From the NCBI GenBank assembly GCA_023376005.1, contig CM042180.1, forward strand, positions 43,441,566 through 43,505,565: a stretch of DNA of 64,000 nucleotides. Direction: 5' to 3'. Below, piece after piece: positions 10,879 to 21,127 of this stretch; within the stretch, counting starts at the first letter, position 1; each line of letters begins with the position of its first letter. Under the pieces are notes generated by a model. That model saw only the letters and a program-made list of their open reading frames with translations, searched no databases and was not told the DNA's origin. This DNA comes from Doryteuthis pealeii (Eukaryota; Mollusca; Cephalopoda; Myopsida; Loliginidae). A program made the translations under genes and the position numbers.

Positions 10879-11380
10879 TGTTAAGTTTTTAAATGCCATC
10901 CTTGGCCAGTTGAAAAGGACTTAAAGTAAGTAAGTCCTGAGTTATGGAATCCTTTGGTAAGGGAATAAGTCCTATCCTGCGTATTGGTAAAGGTCCAGTG
11001 ATTTAATCCTATGTCCGTCGTCAAAGAATGTCAGTGTAATTATGACCAGTAGGGTCGGTTTAAGTATAGTATCAACCTCAGAGTACTGCCAGTAATTGGC
11101 CAAGAGATAGATCCCATGATTCTGGCTGAGTCTATAAGTCGGAGTGGGCTTTTAACACACACCTTTGGTAAGCGAATAAGTCCTATCCTGCATATTGGTA
11201 AAGGTCCAGTGATTTAATCCTATGTCCGTCGTCCACGAAAGTCAAATGAGTATTTATTGCCACTACTGCCGGTATAAGTATTATATCAGCAGTAGAGTTC
11301 TGCCAGTGATTGGCCAAGAGAGATCACATGACTCTTGCCGAGTCTATAAGTAGAAGTGGGCTTTTAACACACGCCTTATA
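10879..11380 (-). mobile_element. LTR2 copy with internal duplication, inverted
   Basis: Reverse complement of the LTR2 copies at 34654-34989 and 38580-38875. It shares tccttggccagttg, the repeated block around aatcctttggtaag, and the cacacgccttata end. An internal segment of about 210 bp is duplicated (about 10960-11160 and 11161-11375). It interrupts a LINE tail, which resumes at about 11381. Confidence 0.72.
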
Positions 11381-11765
11381 AAAAAAATCTCAAAAGACTG
11401 TCACGCAGGAATTGGCAGATGCAGATCATTTTTTTTATCTTTTTTATTTATATATCTATTTATTTTTGGACACTATGCCATCGTCCTTAGTGGATGGAAA
11501 TGTGCCAGCAAACAGATGACAACCAAATTTCATGGGCGTCACTAGGAATTCAAAAGATGAACATGCAATGCGTTAAATCGAGTATTAATCTTCTTTGCGG
11601 ATGATTAAAATTGACTGTATATTAGTATTAATTATAAGGTGATGACAATAATAAGGACGTAGATGCAAAATAATCCAGCGGCCTGGCACCTTAACGGTAA
11701 CCAGGGCGTGGAGCGGAATGAGATGGAGAGGAGAGTAGCCATGACAGCAACGAGAGCCAGAAAGA
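11381..11765 (+). mobile_element. LINE 3' end fragment, copy 3
   Basis: Continues the tail interrupted by LTR2: gactgtcacgcaggaattgg, then ggacactatgccatcgtcct, gatgaacatgcaatgcgtta, and another purine-rich ggcgtggagcgg block. Strongly decayed. Confidence 0.55.
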
Positions 11766-12235
11766 GGTGTAACACTATGGTTATGACGTATAACCATTGT
11801 GTTGAATTGATGATTTGTTAGGAAAAATGTATGACCAGTGGAAAAGTTTAAATACTGATTCAGCGAATACACGTGGATAGATTTGATTGGTTGATTGGAA
11901 TGATGACGTTGCGAAGGGGAGAAAGGAGGAGTGAGAGGTGATAGTTAGAAGTTAGTAAGGAGTTTGAGTCTGGTCGTTGACGGGTGAAGACGGAAGCTTG
12001 AGCCTGGTCGGCGACGGGTGAAGACGGGCTAAGGCCTGATCTTCCCCGTGCAGTGATCATAGATGATGTTAAAATAAATAAGTACTTGATCAAGTCGCAA
12101 AATGGATGTCTTGTCTTTTGTAATTCCTTTTATTTTGTCCAAATCAGCCTTAGCTAGAAGCACAATCAGAAGAAGCCGGCGAACATGGTAGAAGCTCTGC
12201 AAGTAAGTCTAATCTCTCTCTAATATCTTTCATAA

Positions 12236-12238
<3 letters not shown>
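11766..12238. other. non-coding stretch with a short tandem repeat
   Basis: No gene is recognisable. A unit of about 37 bp containing cgacgggtgaagacgg is repeated at about 11965-12035. The stretch starts tgtaacac, so a decayed LTR is possible, but I see no matching end. Confidence 0.4.
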
Positions 12239-12287
<49 letters not shown>

Positions 12288-12288
12288 A
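12239..12288. repeat. (CT)n microsatellite
   Basis: About 48 bp of uninterrupted CT. Confidence 0.97.
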
Positions 12289-12319
12289 AGAAATTTCTTA
12301 CCAAAGAATACTCACTCTC

Positions 12320-12982
12320 ACCAGTGCGTATGTGACATGTATCACATTTGGTACTGTGGACAACATAGTATCAGTGGGGTACGTATACGAAGCATATAGG
12401 GTCACATTCCTCATACGTTCACTGTGGGTGCCGTGCCAGGACCTGATAGTGATCACATGGGGGGGGGGGAACCTTATAGTTTCACAGAGGGAGAAAACAA
12501 AGCATCAAGATTTGTATGCAGTCAGTGCACCAAAGACTGCCACTCAGGAATTGGCACAGTCACTTGCGCAGATGCAGATAATTTATTCATTTTGTATTTA
12601 TTTATATATTTATGTATTTATGGACACTACGCCATCGTCCTTGGTGTCAGAAAGGAGCCAACCAGCCAGATGACAAACGTATTTCATGGGCGTCATCTCG
12701 GAATTAAAAAGATGAACAGGCAATGCACTAAATCGGTTATCGATCCTCTTTGGGGATGATCGATGTTGACTGAATATTTCATGTCAGCAATTTCAGTGAA
12801 GCTGGGACCAGTGAGAATTGGCTGACGGATATCTTATTAACCCTATCGTAGCCGTCGCTAGAGTTTTCAATCAATTAAAAGCATGTTGCCCTGTTTGTCA
12901 TGTAATATCTCTCGCTACTGAAATCGATATCCGTAATGTAGGATTGCTAACTCATGTATTAATTCTCTTTGGGGATTTTCAT

Positions 12983-12985
<3 letters not shown>
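12320..12985 (+). mobile_element. LINE 3' end with two zinc-finger-like tails, copy 4
   Basis: The best preserved copy. One frame reads RFVCSQCTKDCHSGIG, a Cys-x2-Cys start of a finger, followed by GHYAIVLGVRKEP. Further down a second frame reads KACCPVCHVI, then VGLLTHVLI, another CxxC...GLxxH arrangement. These are usual for the ends of LINE polyproteins. Frames are interrupted, so this is a remnant. It ends at the (TA)n tract at 12989. Confidence 0.6.

Positions 12986-12988
<3 letters not shown>

Positions 12989-13036
<48 letters not shown>
12989..13036. repeat. (TA)n tract
   Basis: About 48 bp of TA between a LINE tail and a hammerhead-bearing element. Confidence 0.97.
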
Positions 13037-13272
13037 AACAATGCAGCCATCTCCCCTTTTTTCAAACCTCAAAATTTTTTAAACAGACTGAATAACAAGG
13101 ACTACCACTCGCTTTTTCGTTATTATGTGATAACAATTTCTTATGACCTTCCATATACCAACAAATGCCCTGAAGATGATCTCATTAATAGATCGAAACA
13201 CTGAAGCGTCGGCCAATAAACTCACCCCTTAACTCATTTAAACCTGTGTTTTTTCATTTTTCTTAATATACT
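13037..13272 (+). mobile_element. hammerhead-bearing short element, family H-a
   Basis: About 235 bp bounded by (TA)n on the left and (CA)n/(TA)n on the right. Nearly the same sequence occurs at about 47200-47435: tcaaaattttttaaac, accactcgctttt, ccttccatataccaaca, the hammerhead, then ttaaacctgtgttttttcat and taatatactac. It has no coding capacity beyond a short frame ending in the ribozyme. A PLE 3' end or a retrozyme-like unit is likely. Confidence 0.7.
13167..13213 (+). ncRNA. type I hammerhead ribozyme
   Basis: Stem I gcc (13167-13169), CUGAAGA (13170-13176), stem II gaucu/agauc, GAAA (13195-13198), a short stem III region ending in GUC with C13210 as H17, then ggc (13211-13213). The core is complete and the cleavage triplet is canonical. 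Beyond ggc the strand reads caauaaac, a likely stem I internal loop also present in the copies at 17999-18044 and 47324-47370. Confidence 0.85.
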
Positions 13273-13289
13273 ACACACACACACACACA

Positions 13290-13332
<43 letters not shown>

Positions 13333-13352
13333 ATATTATATATATATATACA
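13273..13352. repeat. (CA)n followed by (TA)n
   Basis: A compound microsatellite between the H-a element and a SINE. Confidence 0.97.
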
Positions 13353-13357
13353 GAATA

Positions 13358-13566
13358 TAGGCGCGTAGTATAATGGTTAGAGTGGTAGGAACTAACTTCA
13401 ACCGAGTTCAATTCCTGGACGAAGCTGTTTGCATTTCACATGGTGCTAATACCCTTAGGAAAGATATGAATCCAGTTCTCCCTTCAGCTATGGTCAAATA
13501 GCAGGATAGAGTGGGCTCTTTAACCATGGCTAGGTATTCAGTCTAGGAGAAGGAAAACTCAATTCC
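13358..13566 (+). mobile_element. tRNA-derived SINE, family SINE-A
   Basis: Pol III box A (tagtataatggttagag, 13366-13382) and box B (gttcaattc, 13406-13414) at normal tRNA spacing. A non-tRNA body follows (gaagctgtttgcatttcaca, gggctcttta, ggctaggta, ctaggagaaggaaaactc). The head resembles tRNA-Asp. Other copies lie at 14049-14460, 18823-18925, 58858-59125 (-), and body copies at 62541-62690 and 63062-63222. Confidence 0.82.
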
Positions 13567-13627
13567 AATCTATTAAACTCCGCTTAAGAAATTGATCTTG
13601 TGTCACATTTTGGACGTGCGCAGGGCT

Positions 13628-13629
<2 letters not shown>

Positions 13630-13705
<76 letters not shown>

Positions 13706-13715
13706 TGTGTGTGTA
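13630..13715. repeat. (TA)n then (GT)n microsatellite
   Basis: About 42 bp of TA followed by about 44 bp of GT with a few breaks. Confidence 0.97.
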
Positions 13716-13730
13716 TTTAAGTTTGGGAGG

Positions 13731-13900
13731 TCTAAAGTCGGTATCATTCAGACATTGAGTGAGTATATGCTCTTTTCACTAGCGCTAGACGAAAGAGATT
13801 GTCTGTTGTTGAACGCCACACCAACCAGCAGCCCCTCATTTTACCGCACAAATCCCTGTGCTATTTATACGCTAAGTTATTATTATGGAAAAGGTGACTT
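13731..13900 (-). mobile_element. SINE-B tail fragment, inverted
   Basis: Shares ggtctaaagtcggtatca, cttttcactagcgctagac, cgccacacc and ccctgtgct with the fuller copy at 38132-38390. The tRNA-like head is absent. Confidence 0.75.
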
Positions 13901-13973
13901 GCCGCGAAAGACACACACGTGCAATCGACTTCAATTAATCAATATCTTGATTAATCCAGTTGACTTAACCATT

Positions 13974-14012
13974 TAACCCTGAAGATCCTAATGGTGAAAC
14001 TCGAGTAGGTTA
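13974..14012 (+). ncRNA. hammerhead ribozyme with short stem II
   Basis: Stem I uaacc (13974-13978), CUGAAGA (13979-13985), a weak 2-3 bp stem II (ucc/ggu with loop uaau), GAAA (13996-13999), stem III acu/agu with loop cg, H17 A14007, then gguua (14008-14012) giving a 5-bp stem I. The core is intact. A (TA)n tract follows at about 14033. Confidence 0.75.
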
Positions 14013-14048
14013 TTACTTGTACCTCTATTACAATATATATATATATAT

Positions 14049-14460
14049 GGGTGCGCGTGCGCTAGCGGTTAGAATCGTGGAAAATGAACTCGTCGGTTCG
14101 AGTTCAATTCCTAGACGAAGCTGTTGGCATTTCACATAACGCTAATACCCTTGGGAAAGGTATGAATCCATATATTCTCCCTCTAGCTATGGGTTAAATA
14201 GTAGGGCAGACTGGGCTCTTTAACCTTGGGTAGGTAACCAATCTAGGAGAGGGATAACTCTGAATTCAAAATTCCTGAGGTCAGTCGTTGATTGGGTTCG
14301 TGGCATTCCTTGATGCACCAGTTCTTTCCTATCGACTGTGCCAAAAAGTGTGGAATGGTCCTACACAAGCCTTCACCACTATAAACAAATCACTGTGTTG
14401 GTTGTTCACTGGATGAACACTCATGCGTCGAAAATCGCCGAGAGAGTCCATTTTTTAATT
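14049..14460 (+). mobile_element. SINE-A, long copy
   Basis: tRNA-like head (gctagcggttagaatcg; box B gttcaattc), the SINE-A body (gaagctgttggcatttcaca, ctaggagagg), then a 190-bp extension (14271-14460) reading ctgaggtcagtcgttgattg ... gtgttggttgttcactggat. The same extension and body end recur in inverse orientation at 58858-59125, so the extension belongs to the element. Confidence 0.78.
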
Positions 14461-14845
14461 TTTTTTTTAATATATATATAGGGTGATAATGTGTTCTTGT
14501 GTGTAAATTACATTAAACAAGTCTTTTTGATTAGAGAGATGAATGTTAATATTCCAATGCAAAATAAATTATAAAATTTATTTATTTTTAAATCCAATTA
14601 TTGATATTTGATTTCTTTATTTGAAAAAGCCCCAAAATTACCGCCAATTTTTCTCTGTTGTCAAATATCGTGCAAACTGCTGCCCACACTGACGCCGATA
14701 AGACGCTGAACCGAATCTTGATTTGACACTAAACTGAAAAAATAAATTTCGAGTCCCTAACAATTTCTCTCTCGCCTTTATCGCTCGCAATTATCGCGGG
14801 AACTGGATTAATATAGGGAATTAGGATTCAGAAATTTTAACTTGA
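14461..14845. other. AT-rich stretch without a recognisable gene
   Basis: No motif seen. It leads into the GAAA minisatellite. Confidence 0.4.
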
Positions 14846-15373
14846 TTCGAAAGAATGAAAGAAAGATAGAATGAAAGAAAGAATGAACGTTAACTTTGTT
14901 TCGAAAGAAAGAAAGAAATACATTTTAGCTTCTTTCTAAAGTATGAAAAGATGAAAGAAAGAAAGAAAAGAAAGAAAGAAAGTGTACCTTCATTTTAAAG
15001 AGGGTAAGAAAAAGAGAATGAATGACAGGAAGAAAGAAAGAAAGAAAAAAAAGAAAGACAGACAGAAAGAAAGAAAAAAGAAAGAAAGTTTACCGTGATT
15101 CTAAAGAAAGAAAAAGAGAGAATAAATGACAGGAAGAAAGAAAGAAAGACAGAAAGAAAGAAAAAGAAAGACAGAAAGAAAGTTTACCGTGATTCTAAAG
15201 AAAGAAAGAAAAGAAAGAGAGAAAGAAAAAATTAGTCCGTTTCTAAAGAATGAAAAAGAATAAAGGAAATATAGAAATTAGCATCTTTCTAAAAAGAAAG
15301 AAAGAAAGAAAGGATGAAAGAAAGAAAGAAAGAAAGAAAGTTTAACATGATTTTAAAGAAAGAAAGAAAGAAA

Positions 15374-15411
<38 letters not shown>

Positions 15412-15541
15412 AAATTTAGTTTGTTTATAAAGAATGAAAAAGAATGAAAGAAATATAGAAATTTTAGCTTCTTTCTAAAGAAAGAAAGGATGAAAGAAAG
15501 AAAGAACGAAAGTTTAATTTGATTTTAAAGAAAGAAAGAAA

Positions 15542-15575
<34 letters not shown>

Positions 15576-15679
15576 ATGTTTAACTTGATTTTAAAGAAAG
15601 AAAGAAAGGATGAAAGAAAGAAAGAAAGAAAATTTACCTTGATTCGAAAGAAAGAAAGAAAGAAAGAAAGAAAGAATGA

Positions 15680-15710
<31 letters not shown>

Positions 15711-15712
15711 CC
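14846..15712. repeat. (GAAA)n-based minisatellite
   Basis: Runs of GAAA are interrupted about every 70-90 bp by a short link such as tttaacttgattttaaag or ttagcttctttctaaag, forming a higher-order tandem unit. It is the purine mirror of the pyrimidine tracts at the left end of the window. The Lys/Glu/Arg and Phe/Leu/Ser frames here are translated repeat. Confidence 0.95.
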
Positions 15713-16300
15713 GACTTTAATAACAGGTTCTGACGTCATTTCGCTAAATCGCGAAGAGAAACGCGAGAAATATCCATCGAGTTCGAGGCTTCACAAAAAC
15801 AAAAAAATGAAAAAATAAAAAAACAAAAAAACAATCACATAACAAATTAAAATGGCTCATTATCAAACATATCGAGTCCTTAATTTGATCTTGTTATAAG
15901 GGGCGTAGATTTTGTTGTAAATGACGACCGATAATGATTTTCAAGTGGGCCTCTCAAATAAGCCTCGCTTTGATGTCAAAATGGCGGTCATTGTTTGATG
16001 GAAACACTCTCTAATAAAGGAGGCGAGAAAAAACGATCCAATGGCTAATTTGCTCATTTTCAAATAGTTCTTTAAATAAAATTAGCAGAAATGGCCCGCT
16101 ATATTTTGCCCGTATCTTTCTCCGGTCGTACACAGGATACGGATACGCTTATTAGATTAAAAAATACCTCACTTTTTGATCTCTTGACTCCAATCATTGT
16201 TAATAATATCAATTACGGACTGTACTCTTCGGAAAATTATGGGATCATTTACGCATTTATTCTGAATTTGACATCTCCACACACGACGACAAGCCTCTAA
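15713..16300. other. single-copy-like stretch without a recognisable gene
   Basis: A 69-codon frame (16091-16300) is open but carries no motif I know. Otherwise nothing is seen. Confidence 0.4.
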
Positions 16301-17200
16301 AGAAGTAGAACAATTCACATACCTAGGTAGTAGTATCTCTTCATCGTCGCTGGAGTCCTACAAGGAGATACATTAGCACTTATATATATTTATGATATGC
16401 CAAGACTATGTACTCCGAACATAATTAGATACCATAAAAGAAAAAGGCTTTACACTAAAAGCAGGCGATATCTCACACCAACAGTCACCGATGCAGATTA
16501 TGCTGATGACCTCGCGCTTCTCGCAGATACACCGGCACAGACTGAGTCACTACTACATAGCTTCGAGGAGGCAGCAAAGAACATCGGCCTCTATGTGAAC
16601 CCTGATAAAACTGAGTTCATGAGTTTCACACTTGACGGTAAGCCTCTTAAGCTAGTAGAACAATTCACATACCTAGGTAGTAATATCTCCTCCACAGAAA
16701 TCGATATTAATACATGAATAGGAAAGGCATGGTCGGCCATGAACAGATTATCAGTCATAAGGAAATCCGACCTCACTGATAAGTTAAAGCGAAAATGCTT
16801 CCAGGCTGTGGTTATATCAGTGCTGCTGTATGGCTGCACCACTTGGACCCTAACGAGGCGCCTTGAGAATAAGCTAGATGGGAGCTGCACAAGAATGCTA
16901 CGTGCAGTCTTGAACAAGTCGTGGAAACAGCACACCACAAGGAAGCTGATGTACGGCCACCTGCCTCCCATCTCACAAACCATCCGAGTAGGAAGGACAA
17001 GACATGCTGGACACTCCTGGAGGAGCGAGGACGAACTCATCAGCGACGTTCTCATGTGGAAGCCAGCACATGGACATGTTAATGCGGGCCGCCCAGCAAG
17101 AATCTTCATTGACCAACTCTGCACAGATACTGGATGGTGCGCAGAGGACCTCCCTGGAGCAATGGATGATAGGGAAGGTTATATGATATATGATTCTGCC
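16301..17200 (+). pseudogene. LINE reverse transcriptase, C-terminal half, dead
   Basis: Reads DADYADDLALLADTPAQTE (the RT catalytic YADD box), LHSFEEAAKNIGLYVN, DKTEFMSF, then EQFTYLGSNISSTE, a stop (TGA at 16715), and after it RLSVIRKSDLTDKLKR, LLYGCTTWTL, RMLRAVLNKSW, GHLPPISQTIR, GRTRHAGHSWRSEDEL, GRPARIFIDQLC and LPGAMDDREG. This is the RT thumb and C-terminal tail of a non-LTR retrotransposon common in invertebrates; I do not assign a clade. The stop looks like a CGA-to-TGA change. The 5' part is missing, and at 16306-16345 a piece of the later EQFTYLG region has been transposed in front of the RT box. Confidence 0.88.
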
Positions 17201-17407
17201 TACGTGACTATATTTATTATTAAAAAAATAACCCCAGGAACCAGATCTCAAATCTAGATAAGATCAAAGAAAACCCAAGAAGACACGACAACCAATAATA
17301 AAACAAGAGACTAAGATTTCAACGGTCAACAAATAAATATAGTCAGGTAGGCAAAATCATATATATATAAGAATGAACATTTCAAGTATTTCTACAGAGG
17401 CGCATTG

Positions 17408-17460
17408 CTCTGATGATGGGTAGTATCATAGATACTACCTAGAAACCAATGGTAGCAGTT
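17408..17460 (+). ncRNA. hammerhead-like motif, long stem II
   Basis: CUGAUGA (17410-17416), a 9-bp stem II (gguaguauc/gauacuacc, loop aua), GAAA (17442-17445), stem III acc/ggu, then GUA as a possible cleavage triplet. Stem I pairs poorly next to the core; only an outer gcgca/ugcac helix is plausible. The motif is probable but activity is uncertain. Confidence 0.6.
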
Positions 17461-17557
17461 GCACTTTAAATGTATTGTACACTATAATAAATAAATACAG
17501 CTCTTACAAAAGTAATCGAGCACATTATTCTCATTTCTCCAATACTAACAAAGGACT

Positions 17558-17562
<5 letters not shown>

Positions 17563-17599
<37 letters not shown>

Positions 17600-17607
17600 T
17601 ATATATA
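17563..17607. repeat. (TA)n tract
   Basis: TA repeats with small breaks. A shorter tract follows at 17803-17826. Confidence 0.95.
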
Positions 17608-17689
17608 AAATATATGAAAAATCCTTTCCACGGGACCGCTTCTCAAAAGTATTAAAACACTTTTTGAGAGTGGGTCCCTGATAAGAAAG

Positions 17690-17805
17690 TTTTCCTCATC
17701 TATTGTTAGACTCCTTTGAAGCATCAAGTTAATGTAATTATTCTATAATTAGAGAAGATAAAATCCGTCTCTTACCTTTGTAATATCTGTTGAGAATGGA
17801 TTTGT
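17690..17805. repeat. dispersed repeat R5
   Basis: The block tttcctcatctattgttaga ... taatatctgttgagaat matches 6670-6790 inside the R1 insertion. It lies between (TA)n tracts here. Non-coding and of unknown family. Confidence 0.75.
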
Positions 17806-17892
17806 ATATATATATATATATATATAATCTTGTCTGGGTAACTTCCGGTGAATATTGCTACATTGTAACTATCTTGAATTCAAAATAAGAAC

Positions 17893-17896
<4 letters not shown>

Positions 17897-17950
<54 letters not shown>
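17897..17950. repeat. (TA)n tract
   Basis: About 54 bp of TA beside a minus-strand hammerhead. Confidence 0.97.
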
Positions 17951-17951
<1 letters not shown>

Positions 17952-17998
17952 AGAAAAGTAGACAAACACGGGGATGTTATGGAAACTTGATGTTTATT

Positions 17999-18044
17999 GT
18001 CGACGGTGCAACGTTTCGGTCTCTTATTAGACCATCTTCAGGAC
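17999..18044 (-). ncRNA. type I hammerhead ribozyme
   Basis: Minus strand: stem I guc (18044-18042), CUGAAGA (18041-18035), stem II ggucu/agacc, GAAA (18017-18014), stem III acg/cgu with loop uugcac, canonical GUC with C18002 as H17, then gac (18001-17999). Next comes aauaaac, the same loop-like sequence seen in the family H-a ribozymes. The core is complete. Confidence 0.85.
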
Positions 18045-18127
18045 TTGGATATAGTTCTTACTCCAATGGTGGAAATTCTCAAAATGCTCAAAACATACTG
18101 TCGGATTAACCTCCTCACATTTCTACC

Positions 18128-18192
<65 letters not shown>
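18128..18192. repeat. (TA)n tract
   Basis: About 65 bp of TA with one break. Confidence 0.97.
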
Positions 18193-18822
18193 CCTACATG
18201 CGGAACTTCCCGCTTCTGATCAAGACACTACAATTTAAATTCCTTTTGGAATCACCATATTATATGCAAGCTTTAAAAACTAGATCAAAATAAATGTTTC
18301 CGATCTGTCCCGATAAGAATATATCTCTTGACCGTAATAATATCGAGTTTATAATCTCAACATTAATCGATGAACCATGACAATAAATACAAAAAAAGAT
18401 TTGGTTTTTTTTTATAGTTCTCTTTAACACTAAACGAGGACTTAAAAATACAAACTTTATTACCTTTATCACGTGAACCACTAATAAAAAAAACATGATT
18501 TCTTTTATTGTGTAGGTGTCTTGATAAAAATCTAAATTTCCAATTCCACTTGTTTAGGAGATACAAACAACAAACTTTAACGGACAGTTGGAGTGTTGTA
18601 TCGATCTTTAGAATCAACATAATTCCGCCAATTTTTGGAATTGGAAACTCACATTTTGGGGATTGCCTAACTGGCCGAAATTTCAGAAAAATTAAAGTGC
18701 AAAATATTTACAAATTTTTGGAAAATGTTGTAGCTTCATATATGATTTGCCAACTTTACCGAATTGACGTTATGGCACATCCTACTCGTGTAGAGGGGTT
18801 GGTAAATATGTAATCAACACTG
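18193..18822. other. AT-rich stretch without a recognisable gene
   Basis: Overlapping open frames of 78-101 codons exist on both strands, but none shows a motif I recognise. It could be the inner part of an old element next to the hammerhead at 17999-18044. Confidence 0.4.
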
Positions 18823-18925
18823 CTCGAAGCACCCGTGTGTAATGGTTATCATTGTAGGAAATAGACATGGCGACTCGAGTTCAAATCCTGGACGAAGTTT
18901 TACGCATTCAGGTGTTTCCTAGTTG
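18823..18925 (+). mobile_element. SINE-A head fragment
   Basis: The tRNA-like region gtgtgtaatggttatcattg with box B gttcaaatcc, followed by tggacgaagttttacgcatt as in the SINE-A body. It is truncated before a CCAA-rich patch (18962-19015). Confidence 0.7.
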
Positions 18926-19014
18926 CATAGAAAAAAACCTGAGAAATCATTTTAATAGTTTGACCAACCAACCAACCAACCAACCAACTATCCAACCAGC
19001 CAGCCAACCAACCA

Positions 19015-19400
19015 CCGACTGTACCTCTGTAGAAGGGTGAGAGACCCTAGTCGGTGCACCTGTTTGCCGTGGGTGGTGACCCGTGATGCTTAATGACGGA
19101 ATCCTAGTAGATGAGCAGTCTGACATGCAACACCCCTCTTTGGCCCTTACTTAGGGGTCCTCTCCGATCAATCGGCTGGTCACCTCCTATCACCAGTATC
19201 ATTGTTCCAGCCCTATTGCCCTTATTATATATGTGCTAGAAGTCGGTGGTCTTCGTGTCCTGGGTATCACGTTAAACTCTAACTGATGGTGAGGTTCCAC
19301 TTCTGTAAATTTGGGGAAGGTGGATCATCCCTTTATCACATTTGGTCCCAGGTCCACTTGAGACCAGGAATAGTAATACCTTTTAGGGTCTGATCTATGG
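19015..19400 (+). repeat. interspersed repeat R1, copy 2
   Basis: Begins gactgtacctctgtagaagg and shares gtgggtggtgacccgtgatg, aatcggctggtcac and tgatggtgaggttccac with the copies at 6473-7362 (-) and 20225-20790. The tail is missing. Confidence 0.8.
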
Positions 19401-19477
19401 GTTAAATTGAAAAAAAGACTAGTATTATCTTCGTTATTCGAACTATTGTCCTCATCTTCATTGTTATTTGTACAACG

Positions 19478-19605
19478 TTTCGGCCGATATACCCTCCGGC
19501 CTTCTTCAGGTATTTCTTGTCGGACTCGGGAACCTTTTCGGACTCGGGAACCTTCTTTTCGGACTCGGGAAATACCTGAAGAAGGCCGGAGGGTAATTCG
19601 ACCGA
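19478..19605. ncRNA. divergent pair of hammerhead-like motifs, family H-b
   Basis: The minus-strand motif (19509-19478) has CUGAAGA, stem II ggccg/cggcc and GAAAC. The plus-strand motif (from 19576) has CUGAAGA but GAAGC instead of GAAAC. After GAAA both read cguuguac, so a 2-bp stem III and a GUA triplet are possible. I cannot find a convincing stem I, so these may be decayed or need a different fold. The centre is a short run of repeats such as ggactcgggaacctt. Confidence 0.5.
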
Positions 19606-19611
19606 AGCGTT

Positions 19612-19878
19612 GTACAAATAACAATAATAATGAGGACAATAGTCCGAATAACGCAGATAATACTAATCATCAAGCCTCATCTTAAACAATCAGATAAATT
19701 GTGTAGATAACAATAAAGATGAGGACAATAGTCCGAATAACACAGATAATACCAATCATCAAGCCTCATCTCAAACATTCAGAGAAATAGTACAGATAAC
19801 AATAAAGATGAGGACAATAGTCCGAATAACGCAGATAATACTAATCATCAAGCCTCATCTCAAACATTCAGAGAAATA
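19612..19878. repeat. three ~95-bp tandem copies after the H-b motif
   Basis: The unit gaggacaatagtccgaataa ... catcaagcctcatct repeats three times. The same unit follows the H-b motif at 24650-24725, so it is the natural continuation of that element. Confidence 0.85.
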
Positions 19879-20224
19879 GAAAAAATTGTTTTAAAAAAAT
19901 TGAATTAAATTTTTTTTTTTCATCGCTACAAATGTTTCCAAACGTTGCCGGCATTGAATAACCCACCGTGGTTGATATGCCGTAAAACAAAGCAAAACAA
20001 GTAAAACAAAACCAACAACCAACCAACCAATTTTCTTCTCTAAAACCCGTTGTACAAACAAACATACAAATGTTGCAGATCCGCATGTTAACCACTACGC
20101 GAGGGATAACCTCTTATTGGAATAAAGGTGTTGCAATGCTATTGCACAAATAGAAATCGCTCTAAAAATGTGTCCTTTCTGTTTGCTCACTGTAACAAAC
20201 CGCCCGCCCTGTCGGCTGGGGCGT

Positions 20225-20790
20225 TAGAATGCACCGACTGCACCTCTACAGAGGGATAAGACTCCCCCAATGGGGCCACCTGTTGGCCGTGGGTGGCGAC
20301 CCGTGATGCTTAAGGATAGAACCCAGGTGGATGAGCAGTTCATGACTTGCAATACTACACTTTGGCCCTATCTTGGGCTAGACGGGCGGTCGGAGAGGCC
20401 CCCATCGAATCAATCGGCTGGCCATGTCAAGCCCTAGCACCTATATGGTTGCCCTAATCCTTTTGCTCTTATGGCAAGCCCAAACCCCTTTTTATCATAT
20501 GGGTGCTAGAAGGCGGTGGCTGAGGGTCTACATATCCTGGGAATGACGTGAAACTCTATCTGATGGTGAGGTTCCAGTTTTGGAGGTTTGGGGAATGTGG
20601 AACACCCCTTCATCACCATTGCTCCCTGGTCCACTCTGGTGGTAGTACCTGTTAGGGTCCCATCTATGGGTTAAATAGAAAAACATGAGTTGATAAACAA
20701 AATTTGTTATCCATTAAGAATGACTTTATTTCAAAACTTTGTCGGCAGTAAATGTCCCACTGAGGTTGATATGCCGTAAAACAAAACAAA
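20225..20790 (+). repeat. interspersed repeat R1, copy 3
   Basis: Near full-length: head gcaccgactgcacctctac, middle gacgggcggtcggagaggcc, then tggtgaggttccagttttgg, and the tail gttgatatgccgtaaaacaa. The same tail motif (cggcattaaat ... atgccgtaaaa) also occurs alone at 9420-9470, 19945-19990 and 60757-60800. Confidence 0.82.
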
Positions 20791-21127
20791 CTGACAATTG
20801 ATAATCTGATTATTTTTATATAAATCCGAGTTGCTTCTTGTCACGTTTGGCGAGTGATAATCTTCATAAGCTGCAAAATAGAAGAAAAAGAAGAAAAAAC
20901 AAGAGCAAGGGAAATAAAATGAGAGTACAGCTCGTCAAAAATTAATGATTCAGAAATCTTCGCCAAGAAAAAAAATCTGTTATTTATCTTCTACCTGAAT
21001 TATTTAAAAGCGTAATCTCTATAATTCGCCAATGAATGTCAGGCGTAAAGAAGAGATGACACGTCATCATCTCTATTCTGACAAGGGGAGGGTAATTTTA
21101 ACAAACGTTTAACACACCTCACCGATC
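20791..21127. repeat. dispersed repeat, also at 22890-23040
   Basis: The segment aaatccgagttgcttcttgt ... gtacagctcgtcaaaaatta is found again at about 22895-23040, bracketing the tandem units between them. Non-coding. Confidence 0.75.

Noticed and set aside
12818..13204. 128-codon frame as a zinc-finger gene
   Set aside because: It joins a LINE tail, a (TA)n tract and a hammerhead element; the finger belongs to the LINE remnant.
18260..18813. Overlapping 78-101-codon frames as a small gene
   Set aside because: Frames overlap on both strands, lack any motif and sit in AT-rich DNA between repeats.
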